24,866 nt of DNA, from positions 1 to 24,866 of the IMG/VR virus record IMGVR_UViG_3300028920_000254. One strand, 5' to 3'. The DNA is from a virus. The position numbers and the translations under genes were made by a program. Positions 9,301 through 15,869 of this stretch are shown piece after piece (the first letter of the stretch is position 1; every line of letters starts with the position of its first letter). Under the pieces are notes generated by a model. The model saw only the letters and a program-made list of their open reading frames with translations. It had not been told where the DNA came from and did not search any database.

Positions 9301-10495
9301 GACCCGTGGCTACTCGCACCTTATCAGCCCAGGACATGCCGTCCCAGACCTCATCCATAGACTTGCCAGGAACCATGGATATCGGCTTGATATTGGAATC
9401 CCAATGGCGACGGTACCAGTTCATAAGCTGCTTCGGCACAGCCTGGTGCTCAGAGTATTGTGGTCCTACACCGACAATCCCCTGGAATATATCGTTCTCA
9501 GCGAACCTGTATATCTTCTCCTGTAGCGGCGAGAGCTCGAGGCCGGCTTCCTTCATCTCCTGGACAGTGCGGGTCTGATACAGACCGCGTCTGGCAGCAT
9601 GTGCCCTGGAGATAGCATTGCCTATGGGACCCACTTCCATGTTGTGCAGTTTTGTATACTTACCGAGTTTGTCTATAGCAAATACATCAGAACCGATCTT
9701 AAATGCGGAGTCTAGTGTATCCGCTTTAATCCCGGGAATCCCCTTAGTTGATATCTGTGCAATATCAGGGGTATGCTTCATGAAGTGACTGAGGGGTAAC
9801 AAGGTATCGGTCAGGAACCCGCCAGTAAATGCTTGCACAGCATTGATAAACTTCTCCGGCCACCTGCTGGGCATGAATGATGTGGCGTCGACTATTCTGT
9901 CGCCGGTGGTGAATATACCCTGGTCTACTGCCCAGCCCTTGTCTATGAGTCCGAGATCGACTGATCGTTTGAGCCGCTCAGCGTCCATGGGGTCTATAGA
10001 GAAACCCTTGAGGTTATACGGGTCACCTGGTGTTCTGCTCCTAACGGTCTTATACACGTCTTCCACAGATAGGCTGCGGGCCCCACTCTTCAGTCCCTGT
10101 ATCTTGCCGTACATTGGCTCGAGACCACCACGGAGTGTCTTGATGTCTATCCCACGTTCCCATCCTGCCAATAGACCTTCCAGGGATTCAAATAGACGTG
10201 GATTCAGGGCCTTGGTGGCGGCCGGTCTTGCTGCAGCATCAACAGCCTCAGGGCTCATACCCCGGCCGATGGCATGCTTAACCCTCTCACGGGCAAGTAT
10301 GTCCATATTGCCTGCCGCTATTCGCGCGGAGGACCAGACGTCTGCTACTTTGAATCCTATGTGGGGATGTCGGGCGAGAGTATATGCGCTTGCCGCAACG
10401 GCCATGGCGCCGGCACCATAATGGAGCCAGCTCAGCCCTTCGGCTTCTGGAGGTACTTGTTCAGCAGGTGGTGGTGTAACGTAGCTTTCAACCAT
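6314..10495 (-). CDS. Probable tape measure / tail-lumen protein
   Basis: The product has 1393 residues and lies directly after two chaperone-like genes, the usual place for the tape-measure gene. It has a hydrophobic N-terminal segment (24-41), further hydrophobic stretches near 530-550 and 600-650, and a long Gly/Ala glycine-zipper segment at 1092-1129 that could insert into or cross a membrane during DNA delivery. The middle has an unusual Tyr/Pro/His-rich region with runs such as PYYYERKHYYDRPYP. By the usual rule of about 0.15 nm of tail per residue it would correspond to a tail of roughly 210 nm. The ATG lies 1 base beyond the stop of the upstream gene with no strong ribosome binding site, so translation is probably coupled. 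I recognise no enzymatic domain. It could instead be an ejected internal protein, with the 1872-residue protein setting tail length. Confidence 0.6.
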   Translation of the reverse strand: MVESYVTPPPAEQVPPEAEGLSWLHYGAGAMAVAASAYTLARHPHIGFKVADVWSSARIAAGNMDILARERVKHAIGRGMSPEAVDAAARPAATKALNPRLFESLEGLLAGWERGIDIKTLRGGLEPMYGKIQGLKSGARSLSVEDVYKTVRSRTPGDPYNLKGFSIDPMDAERLKRSVDLGLIDKGWAVDQGIFTTGDRIVDATSFMPSRWPEKFINAVQAFTGGFLTDTLLPLSHFMKHTPDIAQISTKGIPGIKADTLDSAFKIGSDVFAIDKLGKYTKLHNMEVGPIGNAISRAHAARRGLYQTRTVQEMKEAGLELSPLQEKIYRFAENDIFQGIVGVGPQYSEHQAVPKQLMNWYRRHWDSNIKPISMVPGKSMDEVWDGMSWADKVRVATGRDTRDVAHLSIKDAGEQAIRTTAQIQELRRLQKGAQWQTTRAPFGMHQVSAQENLIAAQMGDVLGQKFNQYYAYRTDDMLKNLAYATVETPFRIAEAMFGFGLKPDKLGRTVFRSTVGLPAAGFVAWEGSKYLDYITEETTGFSPIKTLVKGYAEAQIARQNTLNLMGISYATSIAKEVAGIDLDSPFSNMVRALGLPIAGAALGKRMHPGMGRHGFYVGAGLALLTANDDLAMDAGELRDIYEGRQEVAVRKSRGWMLGTDPYEGGDASYYRPHMVASILSDAAYTESQYGSKSEYWSHGSMLPTPHNLFGVGILADPYYYERKHYYDRPYPVTGGLFKEFPIWGNALDATVGSIIKPKKVMHERELAYWMTQTPEWSGESGMKGAADRLALQQIRPQKVVPRIEGVQDDIGHAIYDMTEYAGLKGFLLTTMKEKVSGSPDFSDTGARWAMADDIYSRARDYYDMQIGGLMGYTELFRRFLPHRQKQIDYVNPLANAAPSWLPGKRSEFGDTDYIDFHHGDPYTKLPEATKRLPGAAYEALHELHSGKPGQYDAYDRMRVLADVAPYSNAFKYYKNVVDEMADSGQLDGTWLEQYKRINARIMGRSGPRFDDMVAGDRNLTDVTDRPLNWTKDLVDIRIPWIGTKLMSKDVDPLRDYEEKVVYDNDFHDWRHPISSMAMPFMRAQASRGMVSGALGGATFGALVGATGSPIAGTVAAAGAIAGGVWGAAGVDTPEKELRRRNLEEYFDKLRFLKLNRVEEMATRQGDMRLASRMAMLKKRTVTGLDYNQDAATFYKSAYSSLPKRDRAYLQAFTEADPRKYGEILDTVPQYMRPILTRLWEEGGNKQEQIRKYAKSQDLIAVSEARDFVNSFGGVPDDNWEGWHPDIDLRDVKLKTIQNLGADIHNFGFWGVDERDVERTKPYIRPLPFRYNSGAAAIKSLKLEDYMVKYGFDNTLVSMIREPSRIPRDYSNVEIQRDRMGDIVALNARSNARF

Positions 10496-10496
10496 A

Positions 10497-11228
10497 TCAT
10501 GTTAACGATCGGTTCCCAATACCCATTCGGCGCATTGCCTTCAAATCTTCTTTAATCATAGTCTGTGTAGATATCTTGCTGGCAGCGCTCTTTTGATCCT
10601 GACGTTTGATCTCGAACTTGTCTCCTGCGATCGCCTCTGCCCTGGCCAGCAAACCCATAATCTGTATCATGTTGCCAGAATATATTTGATCATCAGACAT
10701 GCCCGGGAAGGCACGCTTGATGAATGTCGCCATCTGCGTAATGAGATTGGACTCCAGCTCCTTCCGACCATAATCCTGCACGGTTAGTATGTCGTGTTCA
10801 GAATCCCACCCGGAATTCTGAATTGCCAGCTCTACGAGAGAGTAAGGCAGCCCCGCCAATACGGCCGGGTCGGTATCCAGGTTATCCGGATAGAGGATGC
10901 AGTCTCCAAATATCTCTTCGATATCCAGACTGCTGAATGCCTGTTTATCCTCCACCGGCAAACCCAACGTCGGATCGAACCACTTCCTGAGCAGGCAAAG
11001 GAGCTGGTACTCCTTTGCCGTCAGGCAGCGTATAAGGTAATGTTTACCTTCATGCTTAACATGGAATATGTCCTCATACTTCGCATGATACTTAACAACA
11101 TACGGCACCAGTTCGAGAGGCAGAGAATCAAAGTCGCCTTCGTCATCGCTGAGGTATCTTCCATGTATCCGAGGGCCTGGCAGTGGCGGATTAACCGGAG
11201 CTAAATAAGCTTCGGTGAGTTCGCCCAT
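10497..11228 (-). CDS. Tail-assembly-chaperone-like protein 2
   Basis: The product has 243 residues and starts 9 bases after the stop of the previous gene, with AAGG 6 bases before the ATG. The core at about 60-145 (YLIRCLTAKEY, then EEIFGDCILYPDN, then AGLPYSLVELAIQNSGW) has the same pattern as the upstream neighbour: a charged Thr/Ser-x-x-Glu-Tyr helix, a Cys-hydrophobic-Tyr/Phe-Pro block, then an Ala-Gly-Leu helix ending in a small-residue motif. This is the arrangement I associate with tail-assembly chaperones of long-tailed phages. It is followed by a helical block (AFPGMSDDQIYSGNMIQIMG) and a basic tail. The position directly before the giant tape-measure-type genes supports a role in keeping that protein soluble during tail assembly. 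A structural role in the virion cannot be excluded. Confidence 0.5.
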   Translation of the reverse strand: MGELTEAYLAPVNPPLPGPRIHGRYLSDDEGDFDSLPLELVPYVVKYHAKYEDIFHVKHEGKHYLIRCLTAKEYQLLCLLRKWFDPTLGLPVEDKQAFSSLDIEEIFGDCILYPDNLDTDPAVLAGLPYSLVELAIQNSGWDSEHDILTVQDYGRKELESNLITQMATFIKRAFPGMSDDQIYSGNMIQIMGLLARAEAIAGDKFEIKRQDQKSAASKISTQTMIKEDLKAMRRMGIGNRSLT

Positions 11229-11236
11229 TGTTCACC

Positions 11237-11791
11237 TTACAGTTTTGTTGGTGTTGCCAGACTGCCGAAAGCACTGGCCCTCATAATATATTCTGCCATG
11301 CTGCTAGCCAGACCAGCAAGGCCCAGCCGCAGATTCTGCACACTGACCTTCGGGAAGAGCGTACACAGCTCGGTGATCTTCTCTTCCTGGATCTCACGAG
11401 TTGCATTCTCAATGTTCATAATGCCTTTGTATTCCGGCTTGGACATTGCTCTGTAGAAATAGAAGGTGTCACATATATCTACAAAATAGACGGCACCAAA
11501 TTGCTTCTTCCAGTCCCAAATCTGTTTGAGCGTCAAACCAGCGGGTAGATACGGGGCGAGTGCCACGATCTCAGGTGGACACCCATCGGGTATCACGGCC
11601 TCTACATTGGGCTCATTGCTTTGCTGTTCTTGTGGCGGAGGAGGCTGTGGAGCCACTGTGGGTTCTGCTGCTGGTGCTGCACCGGGACCGAACCCCTTCG
11701 GCAGACCCGTGTCCGGATCTTCTTGAAGCGGCTGCTGGTTATCCGGCACGGGAGGTGCTGCTGCCGGTGTGGGGGCAGTATTTTCTGCCAT
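11237..11791 (-). CDS. Tail-assembly-chaperone-like protein 1 (Pro/Ala-rich N-terminus)
   Basis: The product has 184 residues from the chosen ATG at 11791, which has AAGGAG 7 bases upstream. An upstream in-frame ATG at 11818 would add nine residues but has only a hairpin before it. Residues 1-70 are a low-complexity Pro/Ala/Gln-rich tail, probably disordered. The C-terminal half (FYFYRAMSKPEYKGI, then ITELCTLFPKVSVQNLRLGL, then AEYIMRASAFG) shows the chaperone-like pattern shared with the next gene. In many long-tailed phages the two chaperone products come from one gene pair by frameshifting. Here the second gene has its own start and ribosome binding site, and I see no canonical slippery heptamer at the junction. 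Assignment rests on pattern and position only. Confidence 0.5.
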   Translation of the reverse strand: MAENTAPTPAAAPPVPDNQQPLQEDPDTGLPKGFGPGAAPAAEPTVAPQPPPPQEQQSNEPNVEAVIPDGCPPEIVALAPYLPAGLTLKQIWDWKKQFGAVYFVDICDTFYFYRAMSKPEYKGIMNIENATREIQEEKITELCTLFPKVSVQNLRLGLAGLASSMAEYIMRASAFGSLATPTKL

Positions 11792-11798
11792 GATGCTT

Positions 11799-11804
11799 CT
11801 CCTT
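11799..11804 (-). promoter_or_regulatory. Ribosome binding site deciding the start of chaperone-like gene 1
   Basis: AAGGAG on the minus strand is 7 bases before the ATG at 11791. It lies downstream of the alternative ATG at 11818 and therefore favours the shorter product. Confidence 0.7.
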
Positions 11805-11821
11805 AATACAATGTTCATATT

Positions 11822-11841
11822 AACCGGGACCGTCCCGGGTT
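11822..11841 (-). repeat. Hairpin at the end of the third tube-like gene
   Basis: AACCCGGGA and TCCCGGTT on the minus strand pair over eight bases with one bulged C around a three-base loop, overlapping the stop codon at 11840-11842. The bases after it (AATATGAAC) are not a T-tract, so it is at most a weak terminator. It may pause ribosomes or polymerase before the chaperone-like genes. Confidence 0.45.
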
Positions 11842-12706
11842 AGTCCAAGCGTCGCCCTATGAAGGGATAGGATATTTTGTTGGTATCCCGGGCGTCAATA
11901 GATGACTGAGAATGAGCGCCATCAAAATGTATACTACGAATAATATCCTTGTGGTCGGCATATCCTTTGCCGGTATAGGTATTAGGCTCCCCAAAATGTA
12001 TCTCGAGATCCACGCTGCCAAGGCGGTTGAACATCTCGACGGAGTCAGGGGACTTCATCTGCTGGCCTATCGTAGACTCCTTACGGTTGCGCCAGTAGGT
12101 GTTCTTCAGCTTCTCGGCAAAGTTACCACCACCTGTTTCTTCAACAAGCTTACGCAGAGTTTGGTTGGCTGCGTTATTGATATCCGGATTGTCAAGCTGA
12201 GGTTTAAGGACATCAAGAAGATTATTGATGCTCTTCTTGTACTTCTGCATACTATCCAGTGAGCGCTCTTCTATGCTGACGCCCTGCTGTACACCTGTGG
12301 CAGCGTGTCTGACCCTCACGTACATGGCAGCAAGCTGGTCAAGCGTTGCATTCGGATTCTGAACCAATGCTTCTGCCTCGTCATACAATGGCTGGACCGC
12401 GTCTACGGGAAATCTGTTGCCGAGTGGCCTCTCTTTCTGTGCCTTGTCATTGCTACTGACCAGGTCTTCGTTCAACAGTGCATAGCTCAGTTCGTTCTTG
12501 AATTCTCTGTTAAGAACCAGCAGACCATTAACTATTGTTCTGCCTATGGCGACTGTCTGGAACTCATGGTCCCTGAACCCGTAAAGTGGGTGTTTGGTAT
12601 TCTGTTGCCGATAGGTGATGGAATAGGCATTGTCCACCAGAACAGGCGGACGCCCTCTGATGCTCATCCATAACAAACAATCTGTGCCACAAAAGTATTG
12701 AGCCAT
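11840..12706 (-). CDS. Tail-tube-like structural protein with helical insertion (third paralogue)
   Basis: The product has 288 residues and its start overlaps the upstream stop (TAATG). The N-terminus, FCGTDCLLWM through SITYRQQNTKHPLYG to VAIGRTIVNGLLVLN (residues 5-66), lines up by eye with the tube gene two positions upstream (FSGVDMLCTF, SFSVTREKAPLYTMG, RGKRGIAGSLIFLVF). The C-terminus (231-288, with DIIRSIHFDGAHSQSSID and ISYPFIGRR) matches the tube's MEIRGVEVLNAGSGMSIDD and FVARSIVPW. Between them lies a helical insert of about 150 residues that the tube lacks. A role at the tube-baseplate junction, or as a tail tip or initiator ring, is inferred by analogy with other myoviruses, where extra tube-fold proteins start tube polymerisation. 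The fold assignment is my own alignment by eye, with no database support. Confidence 0.5.
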   Translation of the reverse strand: MAQYFCGTDCLLWMSIRGRPPVLVDNAYSITYRQQNTKHPLYGFRDHEFQTVAIGRTIVNGLLVLNREFKNELSYALLNEDLVSSNDKAQKERPLGNRFPVDAVQPLYDEAEALVQNPNATLDQLAAMYVRVRHAATGVQQGVSIEERSLDSMQKYKKSINNLLDVLKPQLDNPDINNAANQTLRKLVEETGGGNFAEKLKNTYWRNRKESTIGQQMKSPDSVEMFNRLGSVDLEIHFGEPNTYTGKGYADHKDIIRSIHFDGAHSQSSIDARDTNKISYPFIGRRLD

Positions 12707-13668
12707 TACGCAATCCCGGTATCAAAAGCTGGTGATTCATAGGCACCAGGCTGACTGGCGCTCTCTATATTGAACTTAAGGTTCTCTTGTATCTCTACCT
12801 GCTGGTTCGTAAACTTAAGGAACCTCTCACGGGTAGAGTTCAACTCCTGCTGACGCTGGAGACTAACACGCTCACGAATTTGCTTGAGTACGCTGGTCAT
12901 GTCCCGTGAAGCGAATGGTAGGATGTCCTCTGCAACATACTGATACATCGTTTCTGTATAGATGTCGTTCACGCTCAATGTGTTGGACGTGCTGACGAGA
13001 TTGATCCCACGGATAACCATCGATCCGGAATGCAGGAACTGATCCTGCGTATTCAGATCATCAGCAACCTCAGACATAGCTGTCAGCACGAGCCAGAATG
13101 GCGGGATCCTGTCCAGATAGAAGGGATTCTCACCCTGGTCCGCGTGCTTACGGAAAGCCTCTATAGTTGGCAGGAAGGACGAGAATGCATCCTGTTCCGC
13201 CAGAACCATGACCAGAGAGCCTGCTACTGTTCTGGTACCACGAGCATAACCAACGGCAGAAGAGGTGCCGAGCTTCCTACCCGGGATCATATCCCTGAAT
13301 GTGGAGATAGTAATTGTCTGCAACGAATTGACGCTGTATACACCAGCCTCACCAAATATGGGGAACCATATGGCTGCCTGTATATCGGCACCACTGAAGG
13401 ACACGAACCCGTGTTTGCGATCGAATAGCTGAGATAGACGCTGGTCATTCAGAACTGCCTGGAAGTGTTTTGTTACACCTGGGCGTTCATATTCGACATT
13501 GAGATCGTAGGGGTCTATAGGCTCGAATTCATAGGCCTCTGCAGCCTCTGCGTTAAGTCCTCCGGCAGGCAGTCTAACGCGCGTAGCGATGTCCGCATTA
13601 AGGGCGTGATGTGCCGCTCTCCCCATATAGTGGCGACTTAGAGCTGTCCAGTCTCGTATGTTGGCCAT
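12706..13668 (-). CDS. Tail-tube-like structural protein with C-terminal coiled coil (second paralogue)
   Basis: The product has 320 residues. Residues 90-252 repeat the landmarks of the tube protein encoded just upstream: FSGADIQAAI, then TITISTFRD, then RGTRTVAGSLVMVLAEQDAF, then PPFWLVLTAMSE, then MVIRGINLVSTSNTLSVNDI and AEDILPF. An N-terminal extension of about 90 residues and a Gln/Glu/Arg-rich helical tail (about 255-305, probably coiled coil) are extra. It begins 69 bases after the tube stop, beyond an intrinsic terminator, which suggests it is needed in smaller amounts. The ribosome binding site before the ATG is weak (GGA). The likely role is a tube-associated ring at the tail tip or tail end. 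It could alternatively be a minor tube variant. Confidence 0.5.
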   Translation of the reverse strand: MANIRDWTALSRHYMGRAAHHALNADIATRVRLPAGGLNAEAAEAYEFEPIDPYDLNVEYERPGVTKHFQAVLNDQRLSQLFDRKHGFVSFSGADIQAAIWFPIFGEAGVYSVNSLQTITISTFRDMIPGRKLGTSSAVGYARGTRTVAGSLVMVLAEQDAFSSFLPTIEAFRKHADQGENPFYLDRIPPFWLVLTAMSEVADDLNTQDQFLHSGSMVIRGINLVSTSNTLSVNDIYTETMYQYVAEDILPFASRDMTSVLKQIRERVSLQRQQELNSTRERFLKFTNQQVEIQENLKFNIESASQPGAYESPAFDTGIA

Positions 13669-13694
13669 GTTAATAGTCCATGTTCATGGTATAA

Positions 13695-13729
13695 AACCTG
13701 CCTGCGGCCCGAAGACCGCAGGACAGGTT
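13695..13729 (-). terminator. Intrinsic terminator after the tail tube gene
   Basis: On the minus strand two 6-bp stems (AACCTG/CAGGTT and CTGCGG/CCGCAG), separated by a small internal bulge, enclose an 8-base loop, and the hairpin runs directly into a TTTTAT tail. It lies 9 bases beyond the tube stop codon. It would trim transcription after the abundant tube gene so that the downstream minor tail proteins are made at lower levels. Confidence 0.75.
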
Positions 13730-13737
13730 GGTTGACA

Positions 13738-14442
13738 TCACAGTCTTTGCAATTCAGATGGTGTCGCGCCCTGTGTTTCGCTGACAAGGCCAGTGGCGGG
13801 ATCAACATACTTCTGACCAAACCACGGAACGATGCTGCGAGCCACGAAGGTACAACTCTGGTCCGTTGTGATATCGTCGATCGACATACCTGAACCTGCG
13901 TTCAGGACCTCGACCCCACGGATTTCCATACGAGCAAGGTGCCCGTATTCGTTAGCCGCGAGGATAACGATATCAAAAGGCGGAACCTGATCAGCATACC
14001 AGGCCTGACTCGGAACCTTGTCGTACTGACCAGATTCCAAGTTGTTGGCTGTATTCAGCTCTGCCGCAACAGTGCCGGTGTTGCTGAATACGAAACCATT
14101 GCCTGCAGCCAAACTGTTCGCCTGCTGGACTTCCCACTGATTTGCAATAAACTTGCCGGCTTCACGAAGACCCCACTGGAGCGCATCACGGTCAAAAACC
14201 AGAAAGATCAGGGATCCAGCAATACCACGCTTGCCACGGGAGAAGGACCGAGGGTCCGCAGAGCCCATAGTATAGAGGGGCGCTTTCTCACGGGTAACGC
14301 TGAAGCTGATACCCTGAAGTTCGCCGATTACCTTGCCCGCGAAGGTGCAGAGCATATCCACACCAGAGAAACTATTATAGCTTCTGGTATAGACGCTCGA
14401 CTCCTGAGGTCTGTTTGCTGCTGCATCATATCCATTAGGCAT
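13738..14442 (-). CDS. Tail tube protein
   Basis: The product has 234 residues and lies directly downstream of the sheath gene, the standard tube position in myoviruses. It is beta-rich. Landmarks are FSGVDMLCTFAGKVIGEL (25-42), SFSVTREKAPLYTMG (46-60), RGKRGIAGSLIFLVFDRDAL (69-88) and MEIRGVEVLNAGSGMSIDDI (172-191), a pattern typical of phage tube-fold proteins whose hexamers stack into the DNA channel. The start is secure: a full AAGGAGGT lies 6 bases before the ATG, the strongest ribosome binding site in the window, as expected for a protein made in hundreds of copies. A terminator follows the gene. Two paralogue-like genes come next. Which of the three forms the main tube is inferred from its position next to the sheath, its compact size and its strong expression signals. 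Confidence 0.7.
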   Translation of the reverse strand: MPNGYDAAANRPQESSVYTRSYNSFSGVDMLCTFAGKVIGELQGISFSVTREKAPLYTMGSADPRSFSRGKRGIAGSLIFLVFDRDALQWGLREAGKFIANQWEVQQANSLAAGNGFVFSNTGTVAAELNTANNLESGQYDKVPSQAWYADQVPPFDIVILAANEYGHLARMEIRGVEVLNAGSGMSIDDITTDQSCTFVARSIVPWFGQKYVDPATGLVSETQGATPSELQRL

Positions 14443-14448
14443 GATGTG

Positions 14449-14456
14449 ACCTCCTT
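14449..14456 (-). promoter_or_regulatory. Full-consensus ribosome binding site of the tube gene
   Basis: AAGGAGGT on the minus strand lies 6 bases before the ATG at 14442. It is the longest match to the anti-Shine-Dalgarno sequence seen in the window, and it fixes the start of the tube gene. Confidence 0.85.
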
Positions 14457-14461
14457 AAAAA

Positions 14462-15811
14462 TTATTCGGGAGCTAGGCTCACGACAGTATTGATTCTGAC
14501 CAATTCAAACGCAGGTACCAATGTGAGCTTGACAGACGCTTCGCCCAGAATCTGCTGCGAAGTGGTAGCAGTGATAGAATACTGGTAACGCCGAAGCGCA
14601 CCCTTCTCCTGCATTTTGCCAAGAGCTGCATCGATAGCCTGATCCAGTGCTGAGCGTTTCGTTGCGGTGTTCGGCTCGCCGAGGAACGGATCCGCGACTT
14701 GTCTTATCACCCGAACTGCTTCGTGAGTAATACGTACCGTCGTCAGGTTGACGAAATCGGACCGGGCGTACTGACTGATATTGTACGCACCTGTAATGCC
14801 ACGCATGATCACAACGCCCTTGGGCTTGAGACCAGTTGTAACAAAACGAGCACCGATGATTCTGTCGACCTGGCTGAGAGACGCATTCCTCTGCTGAACC
14901 AGATTCGGAACCGGCTTGTTGGTGGGTGCACTGTGTGCTACCAGGCTGGTAATCATACCTGCGTACAATGCTGCACCGCCGCCGTTGTAGTAAGAAGTCG
15001 TCGGGGACAACAGCTGTCCTGACGAGTTGAAGTACCGCGCGTTGAACGCCGTGACGCTGATATATGCGCCTGCGTCGACCGGGTTGCCCCGGGCATCTGT
15101 GATAACAGAAGCTGCACCTTCAACTGCAGGTACGCCGTCTGTGGTTGCCCAGTACTTGTAATTCTCCGGTCGATAGTCACTATCCGCGTCGGTAACGCCG
15201 TCGAAGTCCGAGCAGAACTCGAAACTTTCCAGGGCTTGCGTCCAACGTTCGACCTGGGCAAGGGTCGGTGTTCCTTGATCCGTATCAACGGATGCGCCGT
15301 CTTCTTCTTCTGCAATCTGAAGAGCATTACGATGGTCAATCACACCAATGCAGGCACGATTGGTCGCTGTGCTCTCGTAGCAGAACATAGCCAGCTGATA
15401 CGCGAAGTCACCGCTCGCAGCGGGCTTATCAATGTAAGCACCGACAGGAACAGCAACGTCGACATCCGTATTCTTCAGGGTGTCGTATGCGCTCTGCAGG
15501 GCAGCATAGCGTTCATCAAGACTGACAGCTTCATTAGAAGTGTCAGCGATCTTGACAAGTTCTATGGCCTTTGCACCACCAGCATATGCCTCTTCCAGGG
15601 CTTTGGTAAGCTCTGACGGGCGTCCGCTGGCTTCAGCTGAATACAGAAAACCGGTCTCTACATCCGGGACCAGAAAAGGCTCACCGATAGTCAGGTTTGT
15701 ACCAGTCGTGACACCCAGAAGTGTTACCTTCGGGCCTGCGACAGGCTCAGACAACCTTAACCCACCATCGTTGATTGTGACGTCAACCCTTGGGATGTTA
15801 TCTAACGCCAT
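14462..15811 (-). CDS. Contractile tail sheath protein
   Basis: The product has 449 residues from the ATG at 15811, chosen because GGAGGG lies 6 bases upstream. An in-frame ATG at 15838 would add nine residues but places that ribosome binding site inside the coding region. The sequence has typical sheath features: an N-terminal beta arm with a PxVTLLGVTTGTNLTIGEP start, a central variable domain, and a conserved C-terminal domain where GARFVTTGLKPKGVVIMRGI is followed by LTTVRITHEAVRVIRQVADPFLGEPN and a final region ending in VKLTLVPAFELVRINTVVSL. Sheath subunits surround the tube and contract to drive it through the cell envelope. The gene is followed after 19 bases by the tube gene. The sheath identity is the main evidence that this phage has a contractile tail. 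Confidence 0.88.
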   Translation of the reverse strand: MALDNIPRVDVTINDGGLRLSEPVAGPKVTLLGVTTGTNLTIGEPFLVPDVETGFLYSAEASGRPSELTKALEEAYAGGAKAIELVKIADTSNEAVSLDERYAALQSAYDTLKNTDVDVAVPVGAYIDKPAASGDFAYQLAMFCYESTATNRACIGVIDHRNALQIAEEEDGASVDTDQGTPTLAQVERWTQALESFEFCSDFDGVTDADSDYRPENYKYWATTDGVPAVEGAASVITDARGNPVDAGAYISVTAFNARYFNSSGQLLSPTTSYYNGGGAALYAGMITSLVAHSAPTNKPVPNLVQQRNASLSQVDRIIGARFVTTGLKPKGVVIMRGITGAYNISQYARSDFVNLTTVRITHEAVRVIRQVADPFLGEPNTATKRSALDQAIDAALGKMQEKGALRRYQYSITATTSQQILGEASVKLTLVPAFELVRINTVVSLAPE

Positions 15812-15817
15812 GTGAAT

Positions 15818-15823
15818 CCCTCC
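15818..15823 (-). promoter_or_regulatory. Ribosome binding site that decides the sheath start
   Basis: GGAGGG on the minus strand lies 6 bases before the ATG at 15811. It argues against the longer start at 15838, which lies upstream of this site. Confidence 0.75.
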
Positions 15824-15869
15824 ATAGTTAGGGCACATAGTTTACCTAAAGGGTTGAATACGATAATAT

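Noticed and set aside
11200-11240. Possible programmed frameshift joining the two chaperone-like genes
   Set aside because: No X-XXY-YYZ slippery heptamer is visible before the stop at 11237, and the second gene has its own AAGG and ATG.
13669-13737. Promoter in the gap before the second tube-like gene
   Set aside because: The spacer is almost entirely taken up by the terminator hairpin, and no -35/-10 pair could be supported.
15839-15869. Possible promoter between the neck and sheath genes
   Set aside because: A TATTAT-like box can be picked out in this AT-rich spacer, but there is no matching upstream box at the proper distance, and the spacer is only 31 bases.
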